Assembly: GCA_002418205.1 (NCBI GenBank)
Contig: DIDP01000076.1
Location: 1-10,301, forward strand
Source: Anaerolineales bacterium UBA5797
GTDB lineage: Bacteria > Chloroflexota > Anaerolineae > Anaerolineales > Villigracilaceae
Direction of reading: 5' to 3'
DNA: 10,301 nt
The notes under the pieces were generated by a model. That model was not told where the DNA came from, did no database searches, and saw only the letters and a program-made list of their open reading frames with translations. The position numbers were made by a program, and so were the translations under genes. Shown here one piece after another: positions 1 to 7,641 of the stretch (positions are counted from its first letter, which is position 1; each line of letters begins with the position of its first letter).

Positions 1-51
1 CATTTAGCATAAGACCCTATTAAATTAACCATTCAATGGCTGGGGGGATTT

Positions 52-630
52 TTGGCGTACGCGGCGTTGGGGATCGTTCTATACGGAGTCTGGCGCGGCA
101 CGCGACAACAATCGGGACGCACGGTCGGACTCAGCGGCGGCTGGCTCCGTTCCTGGTGGTTTTACCTCGCCTCATCCGTTTTCTTCTTCGGTATTGCCTA
201 TTGGGGTTGGAAGCCATTGCCTCTGACATTTTCTCCTTCCATGCAAATCGCGCTGCTGATCGTAGGGATGTTGCTTTACTTCCCCGGTATGCTTTTTCTG
301 CTCTGGGCACGGATGACGTTGGGGAAAAACTATTTCGTCTCAACTGGTTTTGGAGCTCAGTTATTCAAGGGACATCAACTGGTCACAAGCGGACCGTTCG
401 CCATTGTGCGTCATCCCATGTACGCAGGGTTGATCCTTGCCTCGCTTGGGGCGTTGCTGATCTATTTCACCTGGACGACTGTGTACTTCGTCCTGTTCGC
501 TCCTCTGACCATGTTCCGCGCGCGACGGGAGGAGCAGGCGCTCTCCGCCGAATTTGGCGAGCAATGGCGGGATTACTGCAAACGCGTCCCTGCGTTCATC
601 CCACATATCCGAAGGGAGCCTCATGCTTAA
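52..630 (+). CDS. Isoprenylcysteine carboxyl methyltransferase (ICMT)-like integral membrane methyltransferase
   Basis: Multi-pass membrane protein of the ICMT/PEMT methyltransferase superfamily, which transfers methyl groups from S-adenosylmethionine to lipid-linked or membrane substrates. Seen: hydrophobic segments at about residues 1-12, 35-50, 65-86 and 127-150. The family's C-terminal cofactor signature is GPFAIVRHPMYAG (114-126), followed by RREEQAL (158-164), FGEQW (168-172), Y175 and VPAFIP (179-184). At 192 residues it is a normal bacterial length. The start is uncertain: the frame is open back to a TAA at 10-12 and has no ATG. TTG at 52 is the only conventional start, but the 11 codons from ATT at 19 (reading IKLTIQWLGGF) also look like genuine protein. 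The stop overlaps the next gene by 8 bp, so it is the first visible gene of the exporter operon. In bacteria prenylcysteine is not the expected substrate; the actual substrate cannot be told. Confidence 0.88.
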   Translation: MAYAALGIVLYGVWRGTRQQSGRTVGLSGGWLRSWWFYLASSVFFFGIAYWGWKPLPLTFSPSMQIALLIVGMLLYFPGMLFLLWARMTLGKNYFVSTGFGAQLFKGHQLVTSGPFAIVRHPMYAGLILASLGALLIYFTWTTVYFVLFAPLTMFRARREEQALSAEFGEQWRDYCKRVPAFIPHIRREPHA

Positions 631-1363
631 TACCACTGCCTCTCCTCTCATTGACCTGAACGGCGTCAAAAAAGCCTTCAAGACCGATGCAGGTCTATTC
701 CTGGCATTGAAGGGAATCGATTTGCACGTCAACGCGGGCGAATATGTGGCGATCATCGGCAAATCGGGCAGTGGTAAGACCACGCTCATCAACATGATCA
801 CCGGTCTGGATCGTCCCACCGAGGGCGAGATCCTTGTGGGCGGCGAGAAGGTGGAAAAGCTGGGCGAGAACCAGCTTGCCATCTGGCGCGGACGCACCAT
901 CGGTGTGGTCTTTCAATTCTTCCAACTGCTTCCCACGCTGACCGCCATCGAGAACGTGATGCTGCCAATGGATTTTTGCGGCACACCCACTTTCACAGAA
1001 CGACGTGACCGTGCCCGGGAATTGCTGAAATTGATGGAGATCGAAGAGCAGGCGAATAAACTCCCTGCCAAACTCTCCGGCGGACAGCAGCAACGCGTCG
1101 CCATTGCCCGCGCCCTCGCCACCGATCCGCCCATCCTTGCTGCGGATGAACCGACCGGTAACCTCGATTCGAAAACAGCCGCCGCGGTCTTTTCCCTGTT
1201 CGAGCGGCTTGCCAGCCTCGGCAAGACCATCCTGGTCGTCACGCACGATCCCGACCTTGCCAAGCGTGCCAATCGTCAATTGCATATCGCCGATGGGCTG
1301 ATCGTGAACGATGTGAACGGAAACGGGCATGGGAAAAAGTTATTTACGAGGAGCAAGACATGA
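623..1363 (+). CDS. ABC transporter ATP-binding protein, LolD/MacB class
   Basis: Cytoplasmic ATPase that powers the FtsX-type permease encoded directly downstream. Seen in the 246-residue product: Walker A GKSGSGKTT (46-54, Lys52), Q-loop at Gln98, signature LSGGQQQR (151-158), Walker B ILAADE (171-176, Glu176), D-loop GNLDS and H-loop His208 (VTHD). All catalytic elements are intact. ATG at 623 is chosen because AGGGAG lies at 613-618, four bases upstream, and because residues before it in the longer open frame overlap the methyltransferase and do not look like ABC protein. The frame overlaps the upstream stop by 8 bp and ends in an ATGA overlap with the permease, indicating translational coupling. 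Known of the family: such ATPases pair with MacB/LolCE/FtsX permeases working by mechanotransmission, not by classic alternating access. The C-terminal tail after about residue 228 is polar and variable. Confidence 0.95.
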   Translation: MLNTTASPLIDLNGVKKAFKTDAGLFLALKGIDLHVNAGEYVAIIGKSGSGKTTLINMITGLDRPTEGEILVGGEKVEKLGENQLAIWRGRTIGVVFQFFQLLPTLTAIENVMLPMDFCGTPTFTERRDRARELLKLMEIEEQANKLPAKLSGGQQQRVAIARALATDPPILAADEPTGNLDSKTAAAVFSLFERLASLGKTILVVTHDPDLAKRANRQLHIADGLIVNDVNGNGHGKKLFTRSKT

Positions 1364-3744
1364 TCCGCTGGACCAAAGTCTACCGTGATCTGTGGATCAA
1401 CCGCTCCCGCACGGTGTTGATCATCCTTTCCATTGCCGTGGGTGTCTTTGCCATTGGCTTGATCGGTATGTCGCAACTGGCGCTGATCGAATCGCTCGAT
1501 GAACAATATGCCGCCATGCGCCCCGCCGACGCCATCCTATTAACTGAGCCGATGCTGGATGAAGATTTCGTCGAAGGCATTCGTAACATGCGCGGCGTGG
1601 AAGATGCCGAAGGCAGGCGCTATCTGCCGCTGCGTATTTCTCTCGATGGCAAGGGGGAAACCTGGCGCGACCTGACCCTCTACGCCATTCACGATTACGA
1701 AGACCAACATCTGTTCCTCGTGCGCGAGCAGGATGGTTTGTACCCGCCCCAAAAGGAACAGGTGCTGATGGAACGCGCTTCACTGACCTACATCGGTGCG
1801 AACCCCGGCGACCAGATTCTGGTCAAAACCCCGGATGGACGCCAATTCCATCTGACCGTCACGGGAAGTGTACACGACCTGTACCGGATCCCGCCGGTCA
1901 TCGAAGGCTGGATCTATGGCTACGTGGACACGAGCACCTTCCGCTGGATGGGTGAAGCGGAGGGCTTCAACGAGCTGTATGTCAAATTCGATGACCCGAC
2001 TCAAATTCAATCCATGACCAATAAGGTCGCGGACCGTGTTGAAGGCGTGAACTTGCCCGTCTACCGCAAGACGCTGCCCACCCCGGGTGAACATCCGCTC
2101 AACTACATTATCAACACCCTGCTGATCATCCTGGGATTTGTTGCCATCCTCTCCATGCTGCTCAGCGCCCTGCTGGTCATCAATGTCATCTCGGCCTTGA
2201 TCACTCAGCAGGAAAAACAGATCGCCATCATGAAAGCCGTAGGCGGGCGTTCGTGGCAGATCATCGGTCTGTATTTCAGCAGCGTATTCATCCTGGGTCT
2301 CATCGCCTGCCTCATTGCGATTCCGCTGAGTGTGTACGGTGCTGATGCGCTCGCGACCTTCGCCGCCGAGCAGATCAACTTCGACCCGCCTCACATCCAA
2401 TTCACATGGCAGGCTTTGCTCTTCCAACTCGGTGTCGGGTTGTTGATCCCGCTCATTGCCGCGGCACCAACCATCCTGAACGGTACGAACGTGGCGCCCG
2501 CCCGGGTGCTGAGCGAGTATGGCATCAGTCAGGTGTGGGGCGGGGCGGGCATTCTCGATCACCTCCTGAGTCGCTCCTCTGCATTCACGCGTGACACCCT
2601 GCTTGCGCTCCGAAATCCCTTCCGCAAGCGCGGGCGGTTGATCCTTTCGCTCATCACGCTGACCTTTGCGGGCGCGGTCTTTATGGCGATCGTCAACCTG
2701 CGGAATTCGCTTAACACTTCACTGGAGGAGATGTTCAGTTTTTGGCGCTACGACTCCTGGGTCATCATGGATGATTACATTCCAGCCGAGCGCCTGTTGA
2801 ACGAAGCGAAAACCGTCCCCGGTGTGGAAGGAGCCGAAGTATGGAACTTCGCTTTGGCGCGCTATGTCCGCCCGGATGGTTCCGAGAGCGACAACCTGTA
2901 TCTGATCGCCCCGCCTGCCGGGTCGCAATTCCTCGACCCGCCCATCATCGAAGGACGCGACCTCCAACCCGGCGATACGGATGGGGCGGTTGTCAGCCCC
3001 GGGTTTCTCGCACGCGAACCCACTCTCCGGCTTGGCGGACCGATGAAGATCAAGATCGAAGGGCGCGAGCAAACCTATACCATCGTGGGTGTGGTCAATA
3101 TGATCGGCAATGAGTCCATCGGTTTCTTCACACTGATCGACTACTCCGCGTATGCCCGCCACGTGCGCGAACCCAACCGCGCCAACAGCATCGTCCTGAC
3201 CCTCACAGCCAACTCGCTTGCAGAGCAACAGTCCATCACCAGCGCCGTCGAGAAGCATTTTGATCGGATCGACATTGAAGTGACGAACACCTTCCTGGTC
3301 GAGGACGAACGTCAGGAGATCGATGCCGCCTTTGGCATCGTTGTCGCCTTGTTGATGATCATGACCCTCCTCCTTGCCACTGTCGGCGGGTTGGGACTGA
3401 TGGGCACGATGAGCCTGAACGTGATGGAACGCGTCCGCGAGATCGGCGTGATGCGCGCCTTCGGAGCATCCAGCAAAGCCATCTCACGCATCGTCATCAT
3501 CGAAGGTCTTTTGATCGGGATGATGAGCTGGGTCCTGGCGATCGGGCTTTCCCTGCCCATCAGCAGTTTCCTAGCCCGGATCGTTGGACTCTCGTTCATG
3601 GACTACCCGATGGCTGCCACCGTTTCCCCGGGCGGAATCCTCACCTGGGCTGTCATGGTCATCGTCATCTCGATCTTCGCCAGCCTGTTCCCGGCGTTGC
3701 GAGCTGCCCGCCTCACAGTGACTGAAGTATTGGCTTATGAATAA
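1360..3744 (+). CDS. ABC transporter permease with two FtsX/MacB modules
   Basis: Integral membrane partner of the preceding ATPase. The 794-residue chain reads as two tandem MacB_PCD-FtsX modules. Module one: TM1 (about 18-40), an extracytoplasmic domain (about 45-245), then three helices (about 250-280, 300-325, 350-372). Module two: a helix at about 427-446, an extracytoplasmic domain (about 450-655), then three helices (about 658-685, 707-740, 758-780). Coupling-helix motifs that touch the ATPase are visible in both halves: EKQIAIMKAVGGR (285-297) and ERVREIGVMRAFGAS (690-704). The C-terminus PALRAARL is typical of FtsX domains. The internal duplication means one polypeptide supplies both permease halves, unlike MacB or LolC/LolE. 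The start ATG overlaps the ATPase stop (ATGA) and has GGAG at 1350-1353. Substrate unknown; family members export peptides, macrolides, lipids or lipoproteins, or act in cell-envelope signalling. Confidence 0.94.
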   Translation: MIRWTKVYRDLWINRSRTVLIILSIAVGVFAIGLIGMSQLALIESLDEQYAAMRPADAILLTEPMLDEDFVEGIRNMRGVEDAEGRRYLPLRISLDGKGETWRDLTLYAIHDYEDQHLFLVREQDGLYPPQKEQVLMERASLTYIGANPGDQILVKTPDGRQFHLTVTGSVHDLYRIPPVIEGWIYGYVDTSTFRWMGEAEGFNELYVKFDDPTQIQSMTNKVADRVEGVNLPVYRKTLPTPGEHPLNYIINTLLIILGFVAILSMLLSALLVINVISALITQQEKQIAIMKAVGGRSWQIIGLYFSSVFILGLIACLIAIPLSVYGADALATFAAEQINFDPPHIQFTWQALLFQLGVGLLIPLIAAAPTILNGTNVAPARVLSEYGISQVWGGAGILDHLLSRSSAFTRDTLLALRNPFRKRGRLILSLITLTFAGAVFMAIVNLRNSLNTSLEEMFSFWRYDSWVIMDDYIPAERLLNEAKTVPGVEGAEVWNFALARYVRPDGSESDNLYLIAPPAGSQFLDPPIIEGRDLQPGDTDGAVVSPGFLAREPTLRLGGPMKIKIEGREQTYTIVGVVNMIGNESIGFFTLIDYSAYARHVREPNRANSIVLTLTANSLAEQQSITSAVEKHFDRIDIEVTNTFLVEDERQEIDAAFGIVVALLMIMTLLLATVGGLGLMGTMSLNVMERVREIGVMRAFGASSKAISRIVIIEGLLIGMMSWVLAIGLSLPISSFLARIVGLSFMDYPMAATVSPGGILTWAVMVIVISIFASLFPALRAARLTVTEVLAYE

Positions 3745-3745
3745 A

Positions 3746-3750
3746 AAGGA
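3746..3750 (+). promoter_or_regulatory. Ribosome binding site deciding the adaptor start
   Basis: AAGGA sits seven bases upstream of ATG 3758. The alternative ATG at 3737 overlaps the permease stop, has no comparable site and would add seven residues ahead of the lipoprotein signal. The site therefore favours 3758. Confidence 0.75.
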
Positions 3751-3757
3751 AACCACC

Positions 3758-4933
3758 ATGAAAAGAACATTCCTCTCCATCCTGGTTTTGACCGCTGTCC
3801 TCATCACAGCTTGTGGAAATGCAAATACACCCGCTCCCACCGCTGTACCTGTAATCGATGAGACTTCTTCCAATAGTGTCACCGCCGAAGGGACGTTGCT
3901 CCCCGGGAAAACAGCGGAACTCGCCTTTGCTCAAGGCGGCGTGGTGAAGGAAATTCTCATCCAATCCGGTGAATGGGTCACAAAGGGAGATGTCATTGCC
4001 CGACTCATTGGCTACGAATCGGTTCAAGCGGAACTCGCTGCGGCCAAACTCGAACAGACTCTGGCACAGCAAGCACTGAATGCCATCCACCGTAATGCTT
4101 TGCAAACTTCCTCACAAACTGAACAGGCGTTGCTCAAGGCGCAGGAAGCCTACGAAAGCCAAGCCAACCGTTGGAATCTCGGCGATGAAGACAAAGCCAC
4201 CGACCTTGAGTTGCGTATCGAAGATTACGTCATTGCCGAGGAAGATTATCGCGAGGCACGCGAAAAATTGGATGACGTGCTTCATCTCGATCGGGAGGAT
4301 CGCAAGCGTAAAGACAAACAGGATGATTTTGATACTGAAAAAGAGAACCTGGCAGAAGGCTACACCGATCTAAAAACTGCCATAGCGGCAAATGAAAAGT
4401 CTCTCGATGAGAAAATCACAGACCTGCTGGGTGCCATTTCTGTTTTGGAGGCCGCCCGCGAACTGCAATCCCGCCTCGATAATTCCAATCTTGACCCGGA
4501 GATCCTCGCCGCCGCGGAAGCCCGTCTCGAAGCCGCAAAGTCATATGTTGCTGGTGCGGAAGCCTCTGTGGAATTGTATGAACTGCGCGCTCCCTTCAAT
4601 GGCGAACTGCTCCGGCTCGATCTTACCGTTGGTGAGACGGCGTATCCAATGACCCCCATTGCCTTTGTTGCCGATACTTCCAAGTGGATCGTTGAGACCA
4701 AAGACCTTGCCGAAGTGGATGTGTCAAAGGTTGCCATTGGCGATCTCGTCTCGATGAAGCTGGATGCGTTTCCTGCTGAAGAGTTTACAGGCAAAGTCAC
4801 GGAGATCGATCCGGTCGGTAAACTCTATCTTGGTGACATGACGTATCAGATCACCGTTGCGTTGGATGAACCCGACGCCAGATTCCTGTGGAATATGACT
4901 GCGGTGATTACATTGAACGCAGCGACCGACTAA
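3758..4933 (+). CDS. HlyD/MacA-like lipoprotein adaptor subunit of the ABC exporter
   Basis: Predicted extracytoplasmic adaptor (membrane-fusion-type) protein of 391 residues, anchored as a lipoprotein. Seen: a signal peptide with hydrophobic core (about residues 4-16) and lipobox LITAC with lipidated Cys19; a Thr/Pro-rich linker; the first half of a biotinyl-lipoyl-like domain (about 43-84, with QSGEWVTKGDVIARL); a long charged Ala/Glu/Lys-rich coiled-coil hairpin (about 87-272); the second lipoyl half (ELRAPFNGELL, 275-285); and a beta-barrel/membrane-proximal region to the C-terminus. The domain order matches HlyD_D23/MacA adaptors. It begins 13 bp after the permease stop, so the three genes give a MacA-MacB-like set. 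In diderms the adaptor meets a TolC channel; no such gene is in the window, and a Chloroflexota host would probably have no outer membrane, so it may instead present or receive substrate at the outer face of the membrane. Confidence 0.9.
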   Translation: MKRTFLSILVLTAVLITACGNANTPAPTAVPVIDETSSNSVTAEGTLLPGKTAELAFAQGGVVKEILIQSGEWVTKGDVIARLIGYESVQAELAAAKLEQTLAQQALNAIHRNALQTSSQTEQALLKAQEAYESQANRWNLGDEDKATDLELRIEDYVIAEEDYREAREKLDDVLHLDREDRKRKDKQDDFDTEKENLAEGYTDLKTAIAANEKSLDEKITDLLGAISVLEAARELQSRLDNSNLDPEILAAAEARLEAAKSYVAGAEASVELYELRAPFNGELLRLDLTVGETAYPMTPIAFVADTSKWIVETKDLAEVDVSKVAIGDLVSMKLDAFPAEEFTGKVTEIDPVGKLYLGDMTYQITVALDEPDARFLWNMTAVITLNAATD

Positions 4934-4979
4934 CAGGTTTGATTCGGGATCATTCTGCTTTTGAGAAAGTGAGGCATGA

Positions 4980-5072
4980 ATGGCATCTTCCATTCGTGAA
5001 CTGGCGTTCGCTGCTTACGAGCCGCAGGTGTACGAGTGGATCGTCATCTTTCGTGCACGAAAGAAAAACTGA
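4980..5072 (+). CDS. Possible 30-residue small ORF or gene remnant before the P-type ATPase
   Basis: A short open frame starting MASSIRELAFAAYEP and ending VIFRARKKN. GTGAGG at 4969-4974 gives a plausible ribosome binding site five bases before the ATG. A TGA lies immediately in front of the ATG, so the frame does not extend upstream. The stop TGA at 5070-5072 overlaps the binding site of the P-type ATPase (GAGG, 5071-5074), so translation of the two could be coupled. Its last codons run through a perfect 18-bp palindrome. The YEWIVIFRARKK tail recalls the final strand of class I SAM-dependent methyltransferases, so it may be the C-terminal remnant of a deleted gene; a leader peptide is the other option. 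No function can be assigned. Confidence 0.35.
   Translation: MASSIRELAFAAYEPQVYEWIVIFRARKKN
5047..5064 (+). promoter_or_regulatory. Perfect 18-bp palindrome, candidate operator or RNA hairpin
   Basis: TCTTTCGTGCACGAAAGA is identical to its reverse complement and lies 18 bases before the P-type ATPase start codon. As DNA it has the size and symmetry of a dimeric-repressor operator. As RNA it can form a seven-base-pair stem with a TGCA loop just ahead of the ribosome binding site. No T-run follows, so it is not an intrinsic terminator. The role is inferred from position and symmetry alone. Confidence 0.45.
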
Positions 5073-5074
5073 GG
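5071..5074 (+). promoter_or_regulatory. Ribosome binding site deciding the P-type ATPase start
   Basis: GAGG eight bases before ATG 5083. The open frame runs upstream to 4888, but that extension overlaps the adaptor gene in another frame and shows no P-type ATPase character. Start 5083 therefore fits best. Confidence 0.7.
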
Positions 5075-5082
5075 ATGAAAAA

Positions 5083-7608
5083 ATGAACGGATTGACATCT
5101 TCTTCAGAGTTAAACATCCCTCTAAAGCATGAAGCATTAATTGGTTTGACCTCCACACAGGTGCTGGAACAGCGTGCAACATTCGGGGAAAACCGATTGC
5201 CTGAAGAGAAAGGTGTTTCGGTTTGGGCGATATTGATCAACCAGCTTAAGAGTCCGTTGGTGTATATCATCCTGGCGGCTGCCGGGGTTTCGTTGACATT
5301 GGGAGAACTGGGCGATTTCGCCATCATCATGGTCGTCGTTGTGGTGGATGTGATCCTTGGGTTCGTTCAGGAATTCCAGGCGCAGCGTACCTATGCGGCC
5401 TTGAAAGGCTTGCTCAAACCGACCACCACAGTGATTCGGGATGGGAGGCATGTGGAAGTGGAAGTGTGGGAATTGGTGCCTGGCGATATGGCTGTGCTTT
5501 CCATGGGCGAGAAGATACCCGGAGACGGTGAAGTTCTCGAAGCCACCCGCCTGGCTGTGGATGAAGCGATCCTTACTGGGGAGAGCGAGCCGGTGAACAA
5601 ACGCGCAGTTCGCCTTTCCAGGGTAAATCTGCAGGACGCCGGGGTTGATCCGCAGACACAGGTATTCATGGGCACGACGGTCGTCACCGGGCGGGGCGTG
5701 ATGCGTGTTGCCAGGACCGGTACCCACACCGAACTGGGACAGATCGCTGCAAGTTTGAGCGAGCATGTCGAGGAAGAGACCCCGCTTCAAGTAAGGCTCA
5801 AAGCGTTCAGCAAAGTGTTGACCTATATCGTGGTGGCTGCCACAGTGATCATCCTCATTGTTGGTGTGTCCATGGGCGGGGAATTCTTCAACATGTTGCG
5901 GACTGCGATCATTCTTGCGATCGCGGCTGTCCCAGAGGGATTGCTGATCGCAGTCACCGTGATCCTGGTGCTGGGCATGCGTAAGATTCTCAGACGCGAC
6001 GGTCTGGTAAAGAAACTGCTTGCGGTGGAGACTTTGGGTTCGGTAACAGTGATCTGCACCGATAAGACCGGCACCCTGACCGAAGGGCGCATGCGCGTTC
6101 ACCGGGCGGAGTTGCTGGACAATGACCGCGCCTGGCAAACGATGGTGTTGTGCAACAACCTGGAAGGTCCGGTGGATATTGCCCTTTGGGAATATGCCGA
6201 GACTCAAATGCCCGGCGACCCACAGGAACTTGTCGACCGTTCGGAGCGGCTGGCGGAGGAATTATTTACCAGCGAAACAAAGTACATGATCACAGCGGTA
6301 ACCGGCACGCAACTCCAGGGAGAACGGTATTACTTCCTCAAAGGAGCGCCTGAGATCGTTCTGGGGATGTGCGATGTGCCCGAAGACTTTCGTAATCATC
6401 TCCTTGCCCGGATCGATGAATGGGCAGGCGAGGGCATGCGCCTTCTGGGGCTGGCATGCCGGCAGGGCGGCGAACTGGAACAATACAGTAGCTACATCTG
6501 GGTGGGGCTGTTGGGCATGGAAGACCCTGTGCGGGAAGGGGTGGTGCAGGCAATTCAGATCGCACAGCATGCGGGTGTTCAGGTCAAGATGATCACCGGT
6601 GATTATCGACTTACCGCCGAACACATCGCCAGCAGTATTGGCTTGATGCAGGCAGGGGATCGAACCCTCGAAGGCGGAGATGTAGCGAAAGTATCTGATG
6701 AAGAGTTACAGGAGCAGGTGAAGAACACGGCTGTGTTCTCGCGCATCCGCCCACAGGATAAGTTCCGTATCATCCGTGCCTTGCAGGCGGATGGTGAGAT
6801 CGCCGCCATGATCGGTGATGGCGTGAACGATGCTCCCGCCTTGAAACGCGCCAATATTGGCGTGGTGGTGGGCACTGCCACCGATGTCGCCAGGGAAACA
6901 GCCGACCTGATCCTGATGGATAACAATTTCCGTACCATTGTGGCGGCCATTGAAGAGGGGCGGGTCATCTTTGCCAACATCCGCAAGGTGGTTGGCTATA
7001 CCCTGTCCAATTCCTTTGCTGAGGTGTTGACCATCTTCGTTGCCATGATCTTTGGTTGGCCCGCCCCGTTGACAGTGGCTCAAATTCTATGGATCCACTT
7101 GATCTGTGATGGACCCTCAGATATTGTGCTTGGCTTTGAGCCAAAGGAAACCGGCGTCATGGATGAAAAGCCTCGCTCCTTGAAAGCTCCCATCCTCACG
7201 CCTCTCGCCCTGACCTTGATCGGCGTGGTCAGTATCACCAGCGCCACCTTTGCCCTAAGCCTTTTCGGACATTTTTTCCATGTCCACAACAATCCGGTCG
7301 AAGGTAGAAGTATTGTTTTTGCCAGTTTTGCCATCAACTCGATGGTCTACATCTTCGCCTATCGCAGTCTGCGCCTGCCGTTGCACCGGATGAATAAAAT
7401 CACTTCCAATCAACCGTTGATCTGGTCTGTCCTCGCTGGCATACTGACTGCGCTAATTGCCTTTTGGATTCCTGGCTTGCGGGAACTGCTTGGCATAGTA
7501 CCTTTGAGCATCCAGGAGTGGGGCTGGGTGATCGGCGTTGCTCTCTCATTGCTGATGATCGTCGAGGTTGGCAAGGCAATTGCGAATCGACTGCACGCAA
7601 ACGATTGA
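5083..7608 (+). CDS. P2-type cation-transporting P-type ATPase (Ca2+-ATPase-like)
   Basis: Membrane pump coupling ATP hydrolysis to cation movement through a phospho-aspartate intermediate. Seen in the 841-residue product: N-terminal cation-ATPase domain (about 15-60); M1-M2 helices (about 46-95); actuator loop TGES (165-168); M4 VPEGLL (Glu285); phosphorylation site DKTGT (Asp327); nucleotide-binding KGAPE (Lys420); TGD (505-507); hinge GDGVND (578-583); and six further C-terminal helices. The Pro-Glu-Gly in M4 and the lack of metal-binding HMA domains or a CPC motif place it in the P2 group, not with heavy-metal P1B pumps. Compared with SERCA, M4 Glu309, M5 Glu771 and M6 Asp800 are kept (Glu285, Glu647, Asp676), but Asn768, Asn796 and Thr799 correspond to Ser644, His672 and Cys675, so the transported ion is uncertain. 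It lies 149 bp after the exporter genes on the same strand and may be a separate unit. Confidence 0.94.
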   Translation: MNGLTSSSELNIPLKHEALIGLTSTQVLEQRATFGENRLPEEKGVSVWAILINQLKSPLVYIILAAAGVSLTLGELGDFAIIMVVVVVDVILGFVQEFQAQRTYAALKGLLKPTTTVIRDGRHVEVEVWELVPGDMAVLSMGEKIPGDGEVLEATRLAVDEAILTGESEPVNKRAVRLSRVNLQDAGVDPQTQVFMGTTVVTGRGVMRVARTGTHTELGQIAASLSEHVEEETPLQVRLKAFSKVLTYIVVAATVIILIVGVSMGGEFFNMLRTAIILAIAAVPEGLLIAVTVILVLGMRKILRRDGLVKKLLAVETLGSVTVICTDKTGTLTEGRMRVHRAELLDNDRAWQTMVLCNNLEGPVDIALWEYAETQMPGDPQELVDRSERLAEELFTSETKYMITAVTGTQLQGERYYFLKGAPEIVLGMCDVPEDFRNHLLARIDEWAGEGMRLLGLACRQGGELEQYSSYIWVGLLGMEDPVREGVVQAIQIAQHAGVQVKMITGDYRLTAEHIASSIGLMQAGDRTLEGGDVAKVSDEELQEQVKNTAVFSRIRPQDKFRIIRALQADGEIAAMIGDGVNDAPALKRANIGVVVGTATDVARETADLILMDNNFRTIVAAIEEGRVIFANIRKVVGYTLSNSFAEVLTIFVAMIFGWPAPLTVAQILWIHLICDGPSDIVLGFEPKETGVMDEKPRSLKAPILTPLALTLIGVVSITSATFALSLFGHFFHVHNNPVEGRSIVFASFAINSMVYIFAYRSLRLPLHRMNKITSNQPLIWSVLAGILTALIAFWIPGLRELLGIVPLSIQEWGWVIGVALSLLMIVEVGKAIANRLHAND

Positions 7609-7641
7609 AGACTTTTTCCTAGTGAGAAAGGAAGACAAATC

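Noticed and set aside
36..659. 207-codon + strand frame starting at ATG 36
   Set aside because: It overlaps the ICMT-like gene in another frame and has no family features. Only its ATG might matter, if the G-run contains an error.
1780..2562. 260-codon open frame on the - strand inside the permease
   Set aside because: Antisense shadow of a clear FtsX-type permease; low-complexity Asp/Gln-rich translation and no ribosome binding site logic.
4934..4970. TTGATT at 4938-4943 as a -35 element for the P-type ATPase
   Set aside because: No acceptable -10 hexamer at 16-18 bp spacing, so a promoter cannot be supported here.
4888..5082. 65-residue N-terminal extension of the P-type ATPase
   Set aside because: It overlaps the end of the adaptor gene, shows no P-type character, and a ribosome binding site marks ATG 5083 instead.
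5137..6207. 356-codon open frame on the - strand inside the P-type ATPase
   Set aside because: It is antisense to an intact gene with every P-type motif, the translation is His/Gln-rich with no recognisable domain, and codon bias of the sense gene explains the lack of stops.
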